64,000 bases of DNA from Edaphobacter modestus (lineage in GTDB: Bacteria; Acidobacteriota; Terriglobia; Terriglobales; Acidobacteriaceae): the NCBI RefSeq assembly GCF_004217555.1, contig NZ_SHKW01000007.1, positions 186,001 to 250,000 on the forward strand, given 5' to 3'. The notes below the pieces were generated by a model. That model was not told the DNA's origin, searched no databases, and worked only from the letters and a program-made list of their open reading frames with translations. Positions 9,711 to 20,114 of the stretch are shown here, piece by piece; the first letter of the stretch is position 1, and every line of letters starts with the position of its first letter. A program made the position numbers and the translations under genes.

Positions 9711-11817
9711 GCAAAGAGCTCGTCGACGACCCTCGCCGGGGTGGTCCCTGTTAGTTTCTGGTCGAGCCCTTGCGACTTAAACGTCAGCTTATTGTGATCT
9801 ATTCCAAGGCTATGCAGAATTGTCGCATTGAAGTCGCGAACCGGAACCGAGTCTTTCACCACGTTGTAGCTGAAGTCGTCTGTCTCTCCAAAGGTAATGC
9901 CCGGTCGAATACCGCCGCCTGCCATCCAGGTTGTGAAGCAGCGCGGATGATGGTCGCGTCCGTAGTCCTCTTTGGACAGACCACCTTGACTGTAGACGGT
10001 GCGACCGAACTCCCCTGACCATATGACGAGTGTGTCGTCCAACAACCCACGCTGCTTCAAGTCTGTGACCAGCGCATAGGCACCGCGATCGGTCTCCTGG
10101 CACAACATCGGGAGTAAGCCAACCGCGTGCGCGTGTACATCCCACCCCCGTTTGTAGATCTGCGTAAAGCGCACTCCACGTTCTGCCATGCGACGGGCCA
10201 TCAGGCAATTGTTCGCAAAGGTGCCGGGAATCTTTGCCTCCGGTCCGTATAAGTCCCAGGTAGTCCTGGGTTCCCTGCTCAGATCGGTTAGCTCTGGCAC
10301 TGATGTCTGCATACGAAATGCCATCTCGTACTGAGATATACGGGTGTTCGTCTCTGGATCACCCAGGTCCTGGTAGGTTTCGCGATTTAGTTCATTGACG
10401 GCATCCAACATCTTACGTCGCGTAGCGGTGTCTACTCCTCCGGGGTTGTTAAGGTAAAGTACGGGGTCCCCGGCGGATCGCAGACTCACACCTGCGTGCT
10501 CCGAAGGAAGAAAGCCGCTGCTCCAAAGTCGTGAGGAGGTCGGCTGATTGTTCTCTTCCTCGTTCTTCTTGCTCATCATCACCATAAAGGTAGGCAGATT
10601 GTTGTTCATGCTGCCGAGGCCATATGAGAGCCACGCGCCAAGACAGGGTTTACCAGTATTCATGTTGCCGGTATTCATCAGCATGATAGCCGGCTCGTGA
10701 TTGATGGCATCTGTATTGGTTGAGCGGATGATGGCAATGTCATCGACCATGCGAGCGGTATAAGGCAGCAGATCGCTGATCCATGCACCCTGCTTGCCGT
10801 ACTGGCTAAAATTCCAGTGAGAGGGAGCAACGGGAAAGCGGGCCTGCCCGGAGCTCATACCCAAAAGGCTGTTGTAGTCACTAACTGGCAGCATGTCGCC
10901 GGCGATCTGCTCCTTTACAAAGCGATCGAAAGGCCGATTATCGTTGAAGGCCCTGATCAGATAATCGCGATACGGCCATATCATCCGAAAATTATCCCAG
11001 TGCAAACCGTGAGTATCTGAGTATCGGGCGTAATCGAGCCAGGATCGGGCACGCTGCTCTCCATATTGGGGGCTCGCAAGCAAACGATCTGCAACCGTTT
11101 CATATGCCTTCGGACTGCTGTCTTTCTCGAATCCATTGACCTCTGTCGTCGTAGGAAGCAGCCCTGTCAAGTCCAGTGTCACGCGGCGAATGAGAGTCGC
11201 CTTGTCTGCCTCCACCGAAGGATGCATGCTTTGCGAATCGAGCTTTGCCAACACTAATAGATCTACGGGCGTTTTGCTCCAGCCAGCATCTTTGACCTTA
11301 GGAATCGCTGGCCGCGATGGGGCGTCGAACGCCCAATGTGGCTCATAGTGAGCTCCCTCTGAGATCCACTCTTTCAAGATTGCGACCTCCTCTGTCTTCA
11401 TGGGCTTCGCTTCGCCTTCGGCTGTCTGGGGCATCAGGTGGTGAGGGTCCTTCGATTCGATGCGAGCGATCATCTCGCTCAACTCCGGATGGCCGGGAAC
11501 GATGGCATCCTTCTTGCCAGATCTCTTCTTGAGGGCCGTCTCTTCGAGGTCGAGTCTAATCCCGCCTTGCGATTACCCGGATCGGGACCATGGCAGCTAA
11601 AGCAGTTGGCTGCGAGGATTGGTTGAACATTGGCATTGAAGCTGAGACTCGAACTATTCCGTTGGTTGGAATTCTTGCGTTTTTCGTCAAAACACCCAGA
11701 CTCCACTACACACACGGCTGAGAGACTTAACACTCCCAACAAGCAGAAAAACTGTTTGATTCTATCTCTACCAATTACGAAAGAACTGCGCACCAAAAGC
11801 ATGAGCACCACCCTCAC
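9707..11817 (-). pseudogene. Chimeric DUF1549::DUF1501 gene, 5' frameshifted (collapsed second PSCyt/DUF1501 locus)
   Basis: The 5' part (from 11817) encodes a lipoprotein-like leader and the haem motif CFSCHG. About one base is lost near 11557-11561; the downstream frame then continues with RLDLEETALKKRS and the conserved DPHHLMPQ block. The 591-residue downstream frame starts as DUF1549 (LTGLLPTTTEV, VKEQIAGDMLPVSDYNSL). Near 10850-10885 it switches into the DUF1501 sequence (GMSSGQARFPVAPSHW), which it follows to the normal DUF1501 C-terminus. Compared with the intact pair at 1874-6874, this is a fusion by deletion of the DUF1549 3' half, all of DUF1553 and the Tat-signal end of DUF1501. 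Whether any product is made is unknown. Confidence 0.82.
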
Positions 11818-12116
11818 GTGAGCACATTACACTGCGCATTTGTCGGTTGCCAATGCCTTTCTGGTCTCTAAATTAATTTCAAGAGGTGAAATTGTAAAAA
11901 TGACGGGAACCTGACGAACAAACCACCGGTAGAAAACGTGCTTATTTGTCGACGGCCAGTCCGCATCTTAGTTCTCTAAGTATAGAGACGTCGTCTTATG
12001 GAAAGCTACCGACAAACCATGCCGACACCGATCCCTGTTACATGCACGCCTGTTTTTGAGGCAGGTTCAGGTCTATCCGTACGATGCGCCCGTTTGCACG
12101 AATGAAGGCATTCAAC
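11818..12116. other. Non-coding stretch upstream of the chimeric gene
   Basis: About 300 bp, partly AT-rich, between the 5' end of the minus-strand chimeric gene and the IS6 remnant. It presumably holds the minus-strand operon promoter. It contains no trace of the missing 5' half of the ADOP permease whose 3' half lies beyond the IS remnant. Confidence 0.4.
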
Positions 12117-12415
12117 GGCTCTGTTGCATTAACTGGCGCACAGGCCCTTACAGATGCTGCAGATCAGGCAGCAACATCGAACAGCTTGTGATCGAGTGCG
12201 GCGGCCAGTTGTGCATCGTCTTTAGTGCCTTGCCCAGGAAGCGGTGTGCCGCGCGTGTTACGGCGGTCCACAGCATGAAGTCGATCAACCGGCCATGCTT
12301 GTCGGGCTCTGTTGCATTAACTTTTTTGGCTACGACCTGTAGCGGTCGGACCATGACTAGTCACTCCACTCCTTGTATGCTGATCGCCTAATTTCGAGTT
12401 AATGCAACAGTGCCC
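12117..12415 (-). mobile_element. IS6-family remnant with both terminal repeats
   Basis: Ends read ggctctgttgcattaac (12117-12133) and, inverted, gggcactgttgcattaac (complement of 12398-12415), resembling IS6/IS26-type termini. A third copy, in the same orientation as the left one, is at 12305-12321. Between them on the minus strand is a transposase scrap containing HGRLIDFMLWTAVTRAAHRF and WPPHSI, and a separate C-terminal scrap reading KLFDVAA followed by stop. The core, including most DDE residues, is deleted. The right boundary coincides with the truncation of the ADOP gene. Confidence 0.7.
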
Positions 12416-13765
12416 TTTGCTCTCGGCCTAACCGTCTTGACAGGTCTAGTTTGCGGATTAGCGCCTGCATTCGCAGCCATACGGACCAGCGTAAACGAAA
12501 CCCTGAAGGAGGGTGGAAGAACCGGCACTCCGGGTAGTGGACACGGGAGGCTGCGTTCAACGCTCGTTGTTGCGGAGATCGCCGTCGCACTGGTTCTGCT
12601 AACGGCTTCCGGGCTGCTATTGCGTAGCTTTGAGAAGATGCGCCAGGTCGATCTTGGATTTCGGGTGGACCACACGCTCTCTGCGTTTTATATCCTCCCA
12701 CAGAAGCGATATGCCATTCAGTCCGCAGTCTATAACTTTACTGACAACTTGATGCGGAATCTACGACACTTACCGGGAGTCAAAGCCGCAGGCATATCTT
12801 CCTCATTGCCTGCTGCAGGTGATGGCGGAGGGATCGCAATCACCGTGGAGGGATATGTCCCTCAGAAAGGCGCGGGACTGAATATGGCGAAGGTATCGCT
12901 GATGCAGGGCGATCCCTTCCAGGCGCTCGGAATCCGCTTGCTGCGAGGGCGATTTTTCACTGAATCAGACAAGTCAGATTCTCAACTAGTTGCGATCGTG
13001 AACCGGAAGTTGGCCGAACATTTCTGGCCCGGTCAGGACCCTATAGGAAAACGGCTGCGCCGCGGCATGCCCGAGACTCCGACTCCCTGGTTGACGGTAG
13101 TGGGCATAGTGGATGACGTAAAGCTCGGAGCAGCCGATGGCGGAACTGCAGAACAGTTTTATCAACCTGTAACCCAGCAAGTCGTCTCAGAAGGGGCTTT
13201 TGCCTCGGCTGGTGAGTTGACCGCAACCTACGGATACATCGTATTGCACACTGACATCCCCCCCGAGCAATTAGAGAACTCGCTTCGAGCGGCAGTACGA
13301 GATGTCGATCCTCAGCTCCCCCTTATACAGATGCAGACGATGGAACACGTGATCTCGGGTAGCGAAGCTCCACGCTTGTTCAACACCGTCCTGATTTCAG
13401 CCTTTGCGATGGTTGCATTACTGCTCGCAGTACTGGGGATTTACAGTGTAATCGCATTTTCGATTGCCTTGCGGGAGCAAGAGATGGCGATCCGTATGGC
13501 GCTCGGCTGTCAGCGCCAGGGTGTACTCCACCTTGTTCTTATCTCCGCCGCGAAGCTCGGTGCTATTGGATGTCTCGTAGGGCTCCTTGCCGCAGCAGGT
13601 GTATCTCACCTCTTGCGTTCTTTCCTTTTTGGGGTCAGCCCTTTCGATCCACTTGTGCTAATGCTTTCTGCCGTCGCCATGCTGTCGTTTGCGCTCGCAG
13701 CATCTGCCCTTCCCGCGACCCGAGCAACGAAGATAGACCCGATGATCGCCTTGCGGGGCGACTAG
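12410..13765 (+). pseudogene. ADOP-family (FtsX/MacB-like) permease, 5' truncated by an IS
   Basis: 451 residues corresponding to the C-terminal half of an acidobacterial duplicated orphan permease (normally about 800-900 residues). It begins at a transmembrane helix (LGLTVLTGLVCGLAPAFAA), then a linker (LNETLKEGG-like), a second MacB-type permease unit (RSTLVVAEIAVALVLLTASG), a periplasmic domain with VVGIVDDV, and three C-terminal helices with ALREQEMAIRMALG. The apparent GTG start at 12410 lies inside the IS6 terminal repeat, so it is a chance start. The 5' half is absent from the window, which implies an IS-associated deletion. Confidence 0.82.
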
Positions 13766-13895
13766 GAGCATCGCGCCGAAAACATAACCCAATGACTCGT
13801 CGTGAAGAGGAGGAAATCTTGGCGCACCATGCGAACCGTCCGCAGCGGATGGCGATTATAGATTGCAGGCTCAATCGTCAGAGCTTCGTTCGACT

Positions 13896-14027
13896 GGCGG
13901 CAACTTTCGCCTCCTAACCCGAATCCTCACCCAGATCGAACGAGTGCTCGACGTAAATCAACTTCACACAGTTTCGACTGAGGTCGTCGAGGCCGCACGA
14001 GACAGTTTGGTAATCGGTCAAGGATGA
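13896..14027 (+). pseudogene. Relic of a TniB-like transposition ATPase C-terminus
   Basis: A 43-codon frame reads GGNFRLLTRILTQIERVL and EVVEAARDSLVIG before TGA. This closely matches the C-terminus of the transposon ATPase ending at 29683 (GGNFRLLTRLLTQIERVL, EVVEAARDSLVIG). It has no start codon. It is followed at 14067-14080 by tacgccagataatt, nearly the same as the 29.7-kb transposon's right-end repeat. So the 3' end of a second, related transposon was once here. Confidence 0.75.
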
Positions 14028-14065
14028 TCTATCAGACCGCCACGCGCCAAATAGCTTGCAAAGAT

Positions 14066-14774
14066 CTACGCCAGATAATTTTCCAAGCTACAGGATAGCG
14101 ACCCCCTAGTGTGAGTGCATCCGCGAACCACGAGCTTACGACCTCGGGTGAGTCTGAGGAGATATCCAGAAGCGTCTCGCTTCGTTCGAGTTGCTGATGC
14201 GCAAGAATCGCCGTCATGAATCATGAGATTATTTCTCTTCTGCATCTGCCGATTAAAGGTGAACACACAACCGGTTACCACGAGCAGGATCGCGGCGACG
14301 GCGGTCAAAGACCACACTCGCATCAGCGAAGAGTTCCGCTGGACGATCCTGGGCCCACTTCCGGCGCGCGCAGCATCCTGCAACTTCAAAGTCACGGCGT
14401 TACGGAGAGAATCCGGCGCAGACACCGAGGAGCGAGCTCCGCGGATGTACGCGGACTGAGCTTTCGCTTCCTCAAGCGCAATGGAGCAGGTTAAACAATG
14501 CTCCACATGCGCCAAGAGATCGTCTCTCCTCTTCCTGCATGAGCTCTCCATCGACATAGGGCTGAATCCTAGTTTGATTCTCATTGCGAGCGCCTGCCTT
14601 GATATGAACTGTTTCCGCCCGCTCCGACGGAAGACAGGGAGAAAACCAAGCCCACCACCACATCCGCCACCCACGATCTCGAGATTGAACTGTACGAATA
14701 GACTTCTGACGACGGGTCACCTTTGCCGAAGAGGGTGCGCTGTCAGCATGAATCTCACGAACCTCATGAGCCAT
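14066..14774 (-). pseudogene. Decayed zf-HC2 anti-sigma factor
   Basis: Three overlapping minus-strand frames together give an anti-sigma factor. The first has IQPYVDGELMQEEE (zinc-finger N-terminus). After a frameshift near 14530 comes DLLAHVEHCLTCSIALEEA, completing an HxxxCxxC motif, then one transmembrane helix (VWSLTAVAAILLVVTGCVFT). After another shift near 14215 comes LLDISSDSPEVVSSWF, the periplasmic sensor part seen in related anti-sigma factors. At least two indels break the gene. No ECF sigma-factor gene remains beside it. Confidence 0.68.
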
Positions 14775-14856
14775 GGTGACAGCGCGCTCTCTTTACTAGG
14801 CAAAACCTGGCCAGATGGGCAACTTGATTGCATCTAAGACAGACCCTGGTATGTTT

Positions 14857-17800
14857 TTAGAACAGGTACTTCACCGCGAGCTGCAGTTCGCGGTTGTTGA
14901 TTTTCGTCGAAGAGATCTGGCCGAACGCTGCCGCTCCAAACGAAGAGTTCGGATTGGAGAACTGCGGAGTGTTCAAGGCATTGAACGCCTCGAATCGCAC
15001 TTGTAGATTATGGCTTTCAGCATAAGGCATCGCGAAGTTCTTCATCACGGACAGGTTCACCGTCTTCACTCCAGTGCCGATTAGGTAGTTCCTCGGCGTC
15101 GTACCAAAGGCGTACCCACTCAACGCGAAGGCGTTTCGGTTGTACCAGCCGTTGATCGCCGATTTATTCGCAATGTATGGGCTGACCCCCTGGACCAGAC
15201 TCGGTCTCTGCCATGGATTATCGACATTCTGACTGTCTGTGCTTTGCGTCACGTTCACCGGGCTTCCGCTGGCCAGGCCTATCAAACCGTTTAGCGTCCA
15301 TCCGTTCACGCCGTAGCCAGCCAGCTTATTCTGCGAGAAGTCTGGCAGACGATACACATAAGCCAACACAAAATTATGTCGCTGGTCGTTCGTTCCCGAA
15401 GCCCACTCATGCGGATTGCGAACATCCTGGCAGGTGCATCCTCCTGCATTGGTCGAATTGCCCTGGTTGTCGAACATGTGTGACCACACGTACGAGACCG
15501 TTATATTCGACCTGGCGTTCACCCTCCACTCCAGGTGCTCCTGAAGCGCGTTGTAGTTCGATGCTCCTGTGAAGTCGAGGGCACGAATACGTGCAAACGT
15601 CGGGTATGGTCTCCGCGTCTGAATCGTCCCCGGCCCCGGAGGTGGCGAATTGAAATATTGGATGCTCGTATCGAGATCCGTGCCCTTGGTGCCTACATAC
15701 GACGTAGCCAGCACTGCGCGTCCAAACTGCTGCTCGATCGTCGCGTTCCACGTCTGTATCATCGCATCCGGCCTGCGCCTGTCCGCCGGCATCGTCACCA
15801 CGTTGAAGAACGGTGGATTAGGATACAGCGATGCCGGAACCGGAGTCTGGATTATTGCCACCGGCCCAAGCGTCGGATTCGTGATCGTCAGGCTTCCCGC
15901 CGTCGGAGGATTCAACTGCAGGATATTGATGTTGTCGAACTGCCCACCGTAGTAAGTAATGCCGTAGCCGCCTCGGATGACCATCGTAGGAGTTGCGCTG
16001 TACGCAAAGCCAACGCGAGGCGCGATGTCCTTATGGGTGATCGCCCAGATGTTGTTGAGTCGCTGTCCGGGAGCAGGAGTCAGCACCGGAGGGTTCTGAC
16101 TGAAGTCCAACGTACGCGAGACATTGTTTGTATCTACAGGCGGAGCATAAATCTCATACCGGATACCCAAGTTCAGTGTCAGCTTGTCGTTCATTCTGTA
16201 ATTGTCCTGAAAGTACTCCGCCGTCCTCCACTGCCGAGCCGCCGTAATCGGCACCCCCTCCGGGGTAACGGAAGTGCGTGGAACCCCCAGCATAAAGTCC
16301 GCCGGAGCAAATCCCGTCATATCGCCGGTAAAGCTCTGCTGTCCGAACGGAGTGTTGTTCGTCGTTGCATTGCCCGCCACCTTGCGAATATCCGCGCCGA
16401 AGAGCAATGTGTGCTTGCCCTTGGTCAGCGTTACGTTGTCGGCAAACATAAACGTTCTGCTGTAGTCGAGGTTCGAAGCTGCACGCGAATCGCCCATCCC
16501 GAGGAAGCCCGAGATCGTCAGCAGCGGAAAACCTTCCTCGTTCGATGTCAGCGGGCGTCCGTTCGGCCCGCCAACAAGGAATCCGTTAATTCCCAACGAC
16601 TCGATTGTGAAGCCCGTTCCAGTCCGTACGCTCAACTGTTTCACGTGCTCCAGATTCACACCCGCTCGAGCCTCGTTCACCAGCGCAGGCGAGAAGACAT
16701 GGATATACTGCAGCGCTGCGTTGTGCATCGGATATGTTCCCGTGTAGCGGAAGTTCGGGTTCGTATCCGTGTTCGGAAAGTCACGCATGCCATAGATGTA
16801 ATGAACCACGATTGAGTTCTTGTCGTTGAACTTGTGATCCACTCGACCAATGTACTGATTGTTCGACTGGTTGCCGATGCTTACACCTGAGTAGTTCTGC
16901 CCGCCAGCAAACGCCCCGTTCGGCAGCGGCATATATGTGTTGATGATGTTCTGCGCTACCGCATTCAACGGGATTTGTTTGTTTGCATAAGTTCCGCCCG
17001 TATACGGATTTTTCAGCGTCCCCGAGTACGCGGAAAAGTCGCCATTGCGTTGCGCCGGTGTCAGCACGTTCGCCAGCGAAGGCACTTCAGCAATCGAACG
17101 CAATCCCTCATAGCTGACAAAGAAGAACGTCTTGTTGCGATAGATCGGTCCACCCAGCGTTGCGCCAAACTGATTCTGCTTTAGCACGTTATTTTTCAGC
17201 GGAGCCACACGGAAGTAGTTCCTCGCATCGACAGCATCATTGCGTATGAACTCGAATGCACTTCCATGAAAGGCATTCGTTCCGCTCTTCAGTTGCACGT
17301 TGATGTTCGTGCCTGCGGAGAAACCATACTCAGCCGAAAAGTTTCCTGTCTGCACACGAAATTCTTCAATCGCATCCACGGAGGGATAGCTGTTCACATA
17401 GGCCGACCGGGTATTCGTCATCACGATGCCGTCCACCTGCACTGCGCCCCAGTCTGCGCGTCCGCTGTTCGATGCAATCGTGGAACCGGCAGTCGACGAC
17501 GAGTGGTTGTCCGGGTTCGAAACCCTCACACCCGGAGTCAAAACCGCGAGATCGTTAAACTTTCGGCCATTTAACGGCAGGTTTACCGTACGATTTGTGT
17601 CTACGGTTGCTCCAAGAGTTGCGTTCTCGCTCTGCAGTAAAGCCTGCGTAGCGCTGACATCCACCGACTGCTGCGTTCCGCTCAGTGACATCGGAATGTC
17701 GAGGTGAATCTGTTGCGAAAGCGCAAGCTGAATTCCACTGCGTACCGTCGGTGCAAAGCCAGGCGCGTTCACCGTTACCGTGTAACGTCCGGGAACCAGG

Positions 17801-18012
17801 TACTGAACGCGATACTGTCCATCGCCAGTGGTCGTCACAGACTTTTCCTGACCGGTTGCCTCGGCTCGCACGATTACGGTCGCATTGGGGATTACCGATC
17901 CTTGGGGGTCCATCACCGATCCAAGAATCGAAGTATCGACCGTCTGTCCGAAAAGGGCCGAGCAAGAGAGGAAAGAGAGTACAACAAAGGCACAGCCGAG
18001 CAACTTTCGCAT
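14857..18012 (-). CDS. Oar-like TonB-dependent receptor with carboxypeptidase-regulatory N-terminus
   Basis: 1,051 residues from ATG 18012. That start is preferred over the longer frame because ggaggg lies 5 nt upstream and a signal peptide begins exactly there (MRKLLGCAFVVLSFLSCSAL). Order: signal; CarboxypepD_reg-like Ig domain (GSVMDPQGSVIPNATVIVRA, YLVPGRYTVTV); plug domain (LPLNGRKFNDLAVLTPGVRV, VDAIEEFRVQTGNFSAEYGF); then a large outer-membrane barrel ending in an aromatic C-terminus (LQLAVKYLF). Acidobacteria carry many such receptors, thought to import oligosaccharides, siderophores or other large ligands. The ligand here is unknown. It is transcribed alone. Confidence 0.93.
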   Translation of the reverse strand: MRKLLGCAFVVLSFLSCSALFGQTVDTSILGSVMDPQGSVIPNATVIVRAEATGQEKSVTTTGDGQYRVQYLVPGRYTVTVNAPGFAPTVRSGIQLALSQQIHLDIPMSLSGTQQSVDVSATQALLQSENATLGATVDTNRTVNLPLNGRKFNDLAVLTPGVRVSNPDNHSSSTAGSTIASNSGRADWGAVQVDGIVMTNTRSAYVNSYPSVDAIEEFRVQTGNFSAEYGFSAGTNINVQLKSGTNAFHGSAFEFIRNDAVDARNYFRVAPLKNNVLKQNQFGATLGGPIYRNKTFFFVSYEGLRSIAEVPSLANVLTPAQRNGDFSAYSGTLKNPYTGGTYANKQIPLNAVAQNIINTYMPLPNGAFAGGQNYSGVSIGNQSNNQYIGRVDHKFNDKNSIVVHYIYGMRDFPNTDTNPNFRYTGTYPMHNAALQYIHVFSPALVNEARAGVNLEHVKQLSVRTGTGFTIESLGINGFLVGGPNGRPLTSNEEGFPLLTISGFLGMGDSRAASNLDYSRTFMFADNVTLTKGKHTLLFGADIRKVAGNATTNNTPFGQQSFTGDMTGFAPADFMLGVPRTSVTPEGVPITAARQWRTAEYFQDNYRMNDKLTLNLGIRYEIYAPPVDTNNVSRTLDFSQNPPVLTPAPGQRLNNIWAITHKDIAPRVGFAYSATPTMVIRGGYGITYYGGQFDNINILQLNPPTAGSLTITNPTLGPVAIIQTPVPASLYPNPPFFNVVTMPADRRRPDAMIQTWNATIEQQFGRAVLATSYVGTKGTDLDTSIQYFNSPPPGPGTIQTRRPYPTFARIRALDFTGASNYNALQEHLEWRVNARSNITVSYVWSHMFDNQGNSTNAGGCTCQDVRNPHEWASGTNDQRHNFVLAYVYRLPDFSQNKLAGYGVNGWTLNGLIGLASGSPVNVTQSTDSQNVDNPWQRPSLVQGVSPYIANKSAINGWYNRNAFALSGYAFGTTPRNYLIGTGVKTVNLSVMKNFAMPYAESHNLQVRFEAFNALNTPQFSNPNSSFGAAAFGQISSTKINNRELQLAVKYLF

Positions 18013-18455
18013 AACACCCTCCAGAAAATGGGTAGCGGCGGCCATCAGGTACACGAAGGACGCGCCCGAGATACTGCGTTGAGTTGTAGGTCGTAACGTG
18101 GGGATTTGAGAGATTCTGATGGGATTAGAACGCAGGATTCGTAACCGTGCCTATGGCATTTGTCTTACAGAATCGCGAAAAACGCTCCTGCACTGTTCAA
18201 CATTACCTTTACCACTAGGGTGCCGCCGAAGTGATTTAGAACCTAGTTGATTCTCCTGGTAGAGATGTCCATTAGGCAGGCGCCACAATCACAATCGCAA
18301 CAATCCCCTAAGTCACGCAGGTGAGCGAGATAGCCTGGTACGAGCAATTGGCCAGATGTACACATTCGTCGGCGCATTGCTTCAGCTGTTCAGAACGGGG
18401 GCCTGATGACGACCGACTTGCCCGCGGATCCATCCGGTCAATCGTTTTCGGCAAT
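18013..18455. other. Upstream region of the TonB receptor
   Basis: About 440 bp without a supported gene. It should contain the minus-strand promoter of the receptor and, at its right side, the ragged 5' border of a transposase fragment. I could not pick a convincing -35/-10 pair by eye. Confidence 0.35.
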
Positions 18456-18900
18456 AACTCCAAGTGCCGATTCGAACTTGTTCGGGCGCGAGGACTTTCG
18501 CTACGAACCCGATACCAATACCTATATCTGCCCCGGTGAAAAGACGCTCCGACGAAAGAAGATCCATCGAAAAGATCGCTACATCGTTTATGAGGCTGCG
18601 GCCAGCGACTGCGGTATATCTTCGCTGAAACCGCGCTGCACGCAGGCTCAGAAGCGCAGCGTATCTCGACACCTGTACGAAGAAGCGTTAAACCGGATGC
18701 AGGAGCGAGTGACGCCTGCAGCAATGAGACTACGCCGATGTACTGTCGAGCATCCCTTCGCAACCATCAAGTACCGCATCTTCGGACACAGTGGACAACA
18801 GTACCCGATGGCGGAGGCCTTCGGGCAAGAGATAACGATGCTCTACGAGGCCCGCGAGCAGCAACACGAGGCGAGGCATCTGCAAAGTTCTCTTTCTCCC
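18456..18900 (+). pseudogene. IS1182-type transposase, C-terminal fragment
   Basis: The fragment contains NLFGREDFRYEPDTNTYICP, KPRCTQAQKRSVSRH and CTVEHPFATIKYRIFG. These are the cysteine-bearing region and the final VEHPF-GTIK block of IS1182/IS4-like DDE transposases. The N-terminal catalytic part is missing and the C-terminus continues in another frame (GLRARDNDALRG), so it is non-functional. No terminal repeats were found. Confidence 0.72.
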
Positions 18901-19497
18901 CGAAGGGGACCGAAGTTATCGAACCTATCTCTTGAGCGATTCCGAAGCTCAACCAGGTACCAGAACCGTCCCGCCGCCGCCGACATCGCTTTCTGTGTCG
19001 CCGCTTTTGCCAATGGCATGACCGAGGACCGGATCGGATGTGCCCTTGAAGACGATTACCTCTCCCGCGATCCCAGCCCTTCCAAGCGAGCTGCCTACAT
19101 CCGAGAACCATGGAGAAGGCGAGGAGATGGGCCGGGCAAGGAGCATCGATGTCGCGATTCGCCTTACAGCGAAACCCTCCCTCTATTGGTAAAGAGCTCT
19201 TTGAAGGCCTGATCTGGGACCGTTGATGCGTGTTGAAACTGTCTATTTTCTACGGCTCGTTGGACAAAATGGCAGCTCTGCAAATCGACCCGGTTCCAAA
19301 GCTGCATGCCCGTCACGATGACGACGCATACTCACAGTATCGATTTCTCGGTAAACGGTCGGGTGTCAGAAATGAGTTCATCGAGCGCACTCTTGCTCCC
19401 GAATAGATAACGAAGGCTTCGTAGACTGCAAGTTGTGACGCACTTCTCATCTGTCTGAACCGTTTTTTTTCAGATCACGCAGGCAGTCATTTGCAAG
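18901..19497. other. Gene-free stretch
   Basis: About 600 bp downstream of the transposase fragment. Several short frames exist on both strands but none has recognisable motifs or a supported start. It lies among broken mobile genes and is best viewed as debris. Confidence 0.4.
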
Positions 19498-20114
19498 CTA
19501 CGGGTCGAGCCCCATCGTTCCCATCGCCAACAATGTGCTCAGTTCATCCGCAAACTGAGGTTCGTCAAGCGATCCCCAGCGTTCCCATCGAAGTTCGCTC
19601 TCGACGGTCTCGAAGATAGCGCAGGACGGAAGACTTAGTTCGTGTCTGGACGGGAAGAGAATGCCATCGGGCTTCTCAGGATGTCTTCGGAGTGCGTCGG
19701 ACCATGCTTGTGCCACCGCATACGAACCGGTGCAGATTCGGCCGTCGAGTCCCAGCCTCATCTGGCCGCCTTTAGCGAACAAATCGATAAATCGCAGCGG
19801 ACGTTGAGGATAGATCAGCGCGACTGGGCGTTCGCGCAGCTCTTTTATAGAGACGCTGGTTCTTCCAACTCTTGCATGAATGTCTCTACAAAGGCGCCTG
19901 CCAGCACTGGTGATGCATACAACACCCCGCAGTCGCCACTGGCGGAGTCAAACCTATAGTTCAGTGTCTTGCCGAAGAACATCGGACTCTTGTGCTTTTC
20001 CCGATAGATGCGAAAGAGTGGACCGTTGAGTGAGGTAATGATAGGTGTGCGCATGTCTATCGCTGCCGATGGCAGCGGTAGATCCCCTGGCCTGGTCAGT
20101 GGTGTTGAAGTCAA
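19498..20114 (-). pseudogene. RES-domain toxin, broken by a frameshift
   Basis: The N-terminal frame (from 20114) has GPLFRIYREKHKSP, FDSASGDCGVLYASP and GAFVETF. These hold the Arg and Glu of the R-E-S pattern that names the family. It stops at 19845. About one base away, near 19850-19858, a second frame continues VSIKELRERPVALIY, LRFIDLFAKGG, YAVAQAWSDALRRHP and GILFPSRHE, with the C-terminal Ser region. RES toxins degrade NAD+. The start overlaps the antitoxin stop (TTGA), the usual antitoxin-first arrangement. As written, the toxin is inactive. Confidence 0.75.

Noticed and set aside
15535..16815. 426-codon plus-strand frame opposite the TonB receptor
   Set aside because: Arg/Val-rich antisense shadow of a high-GC gene without motifs or a ribosome site.
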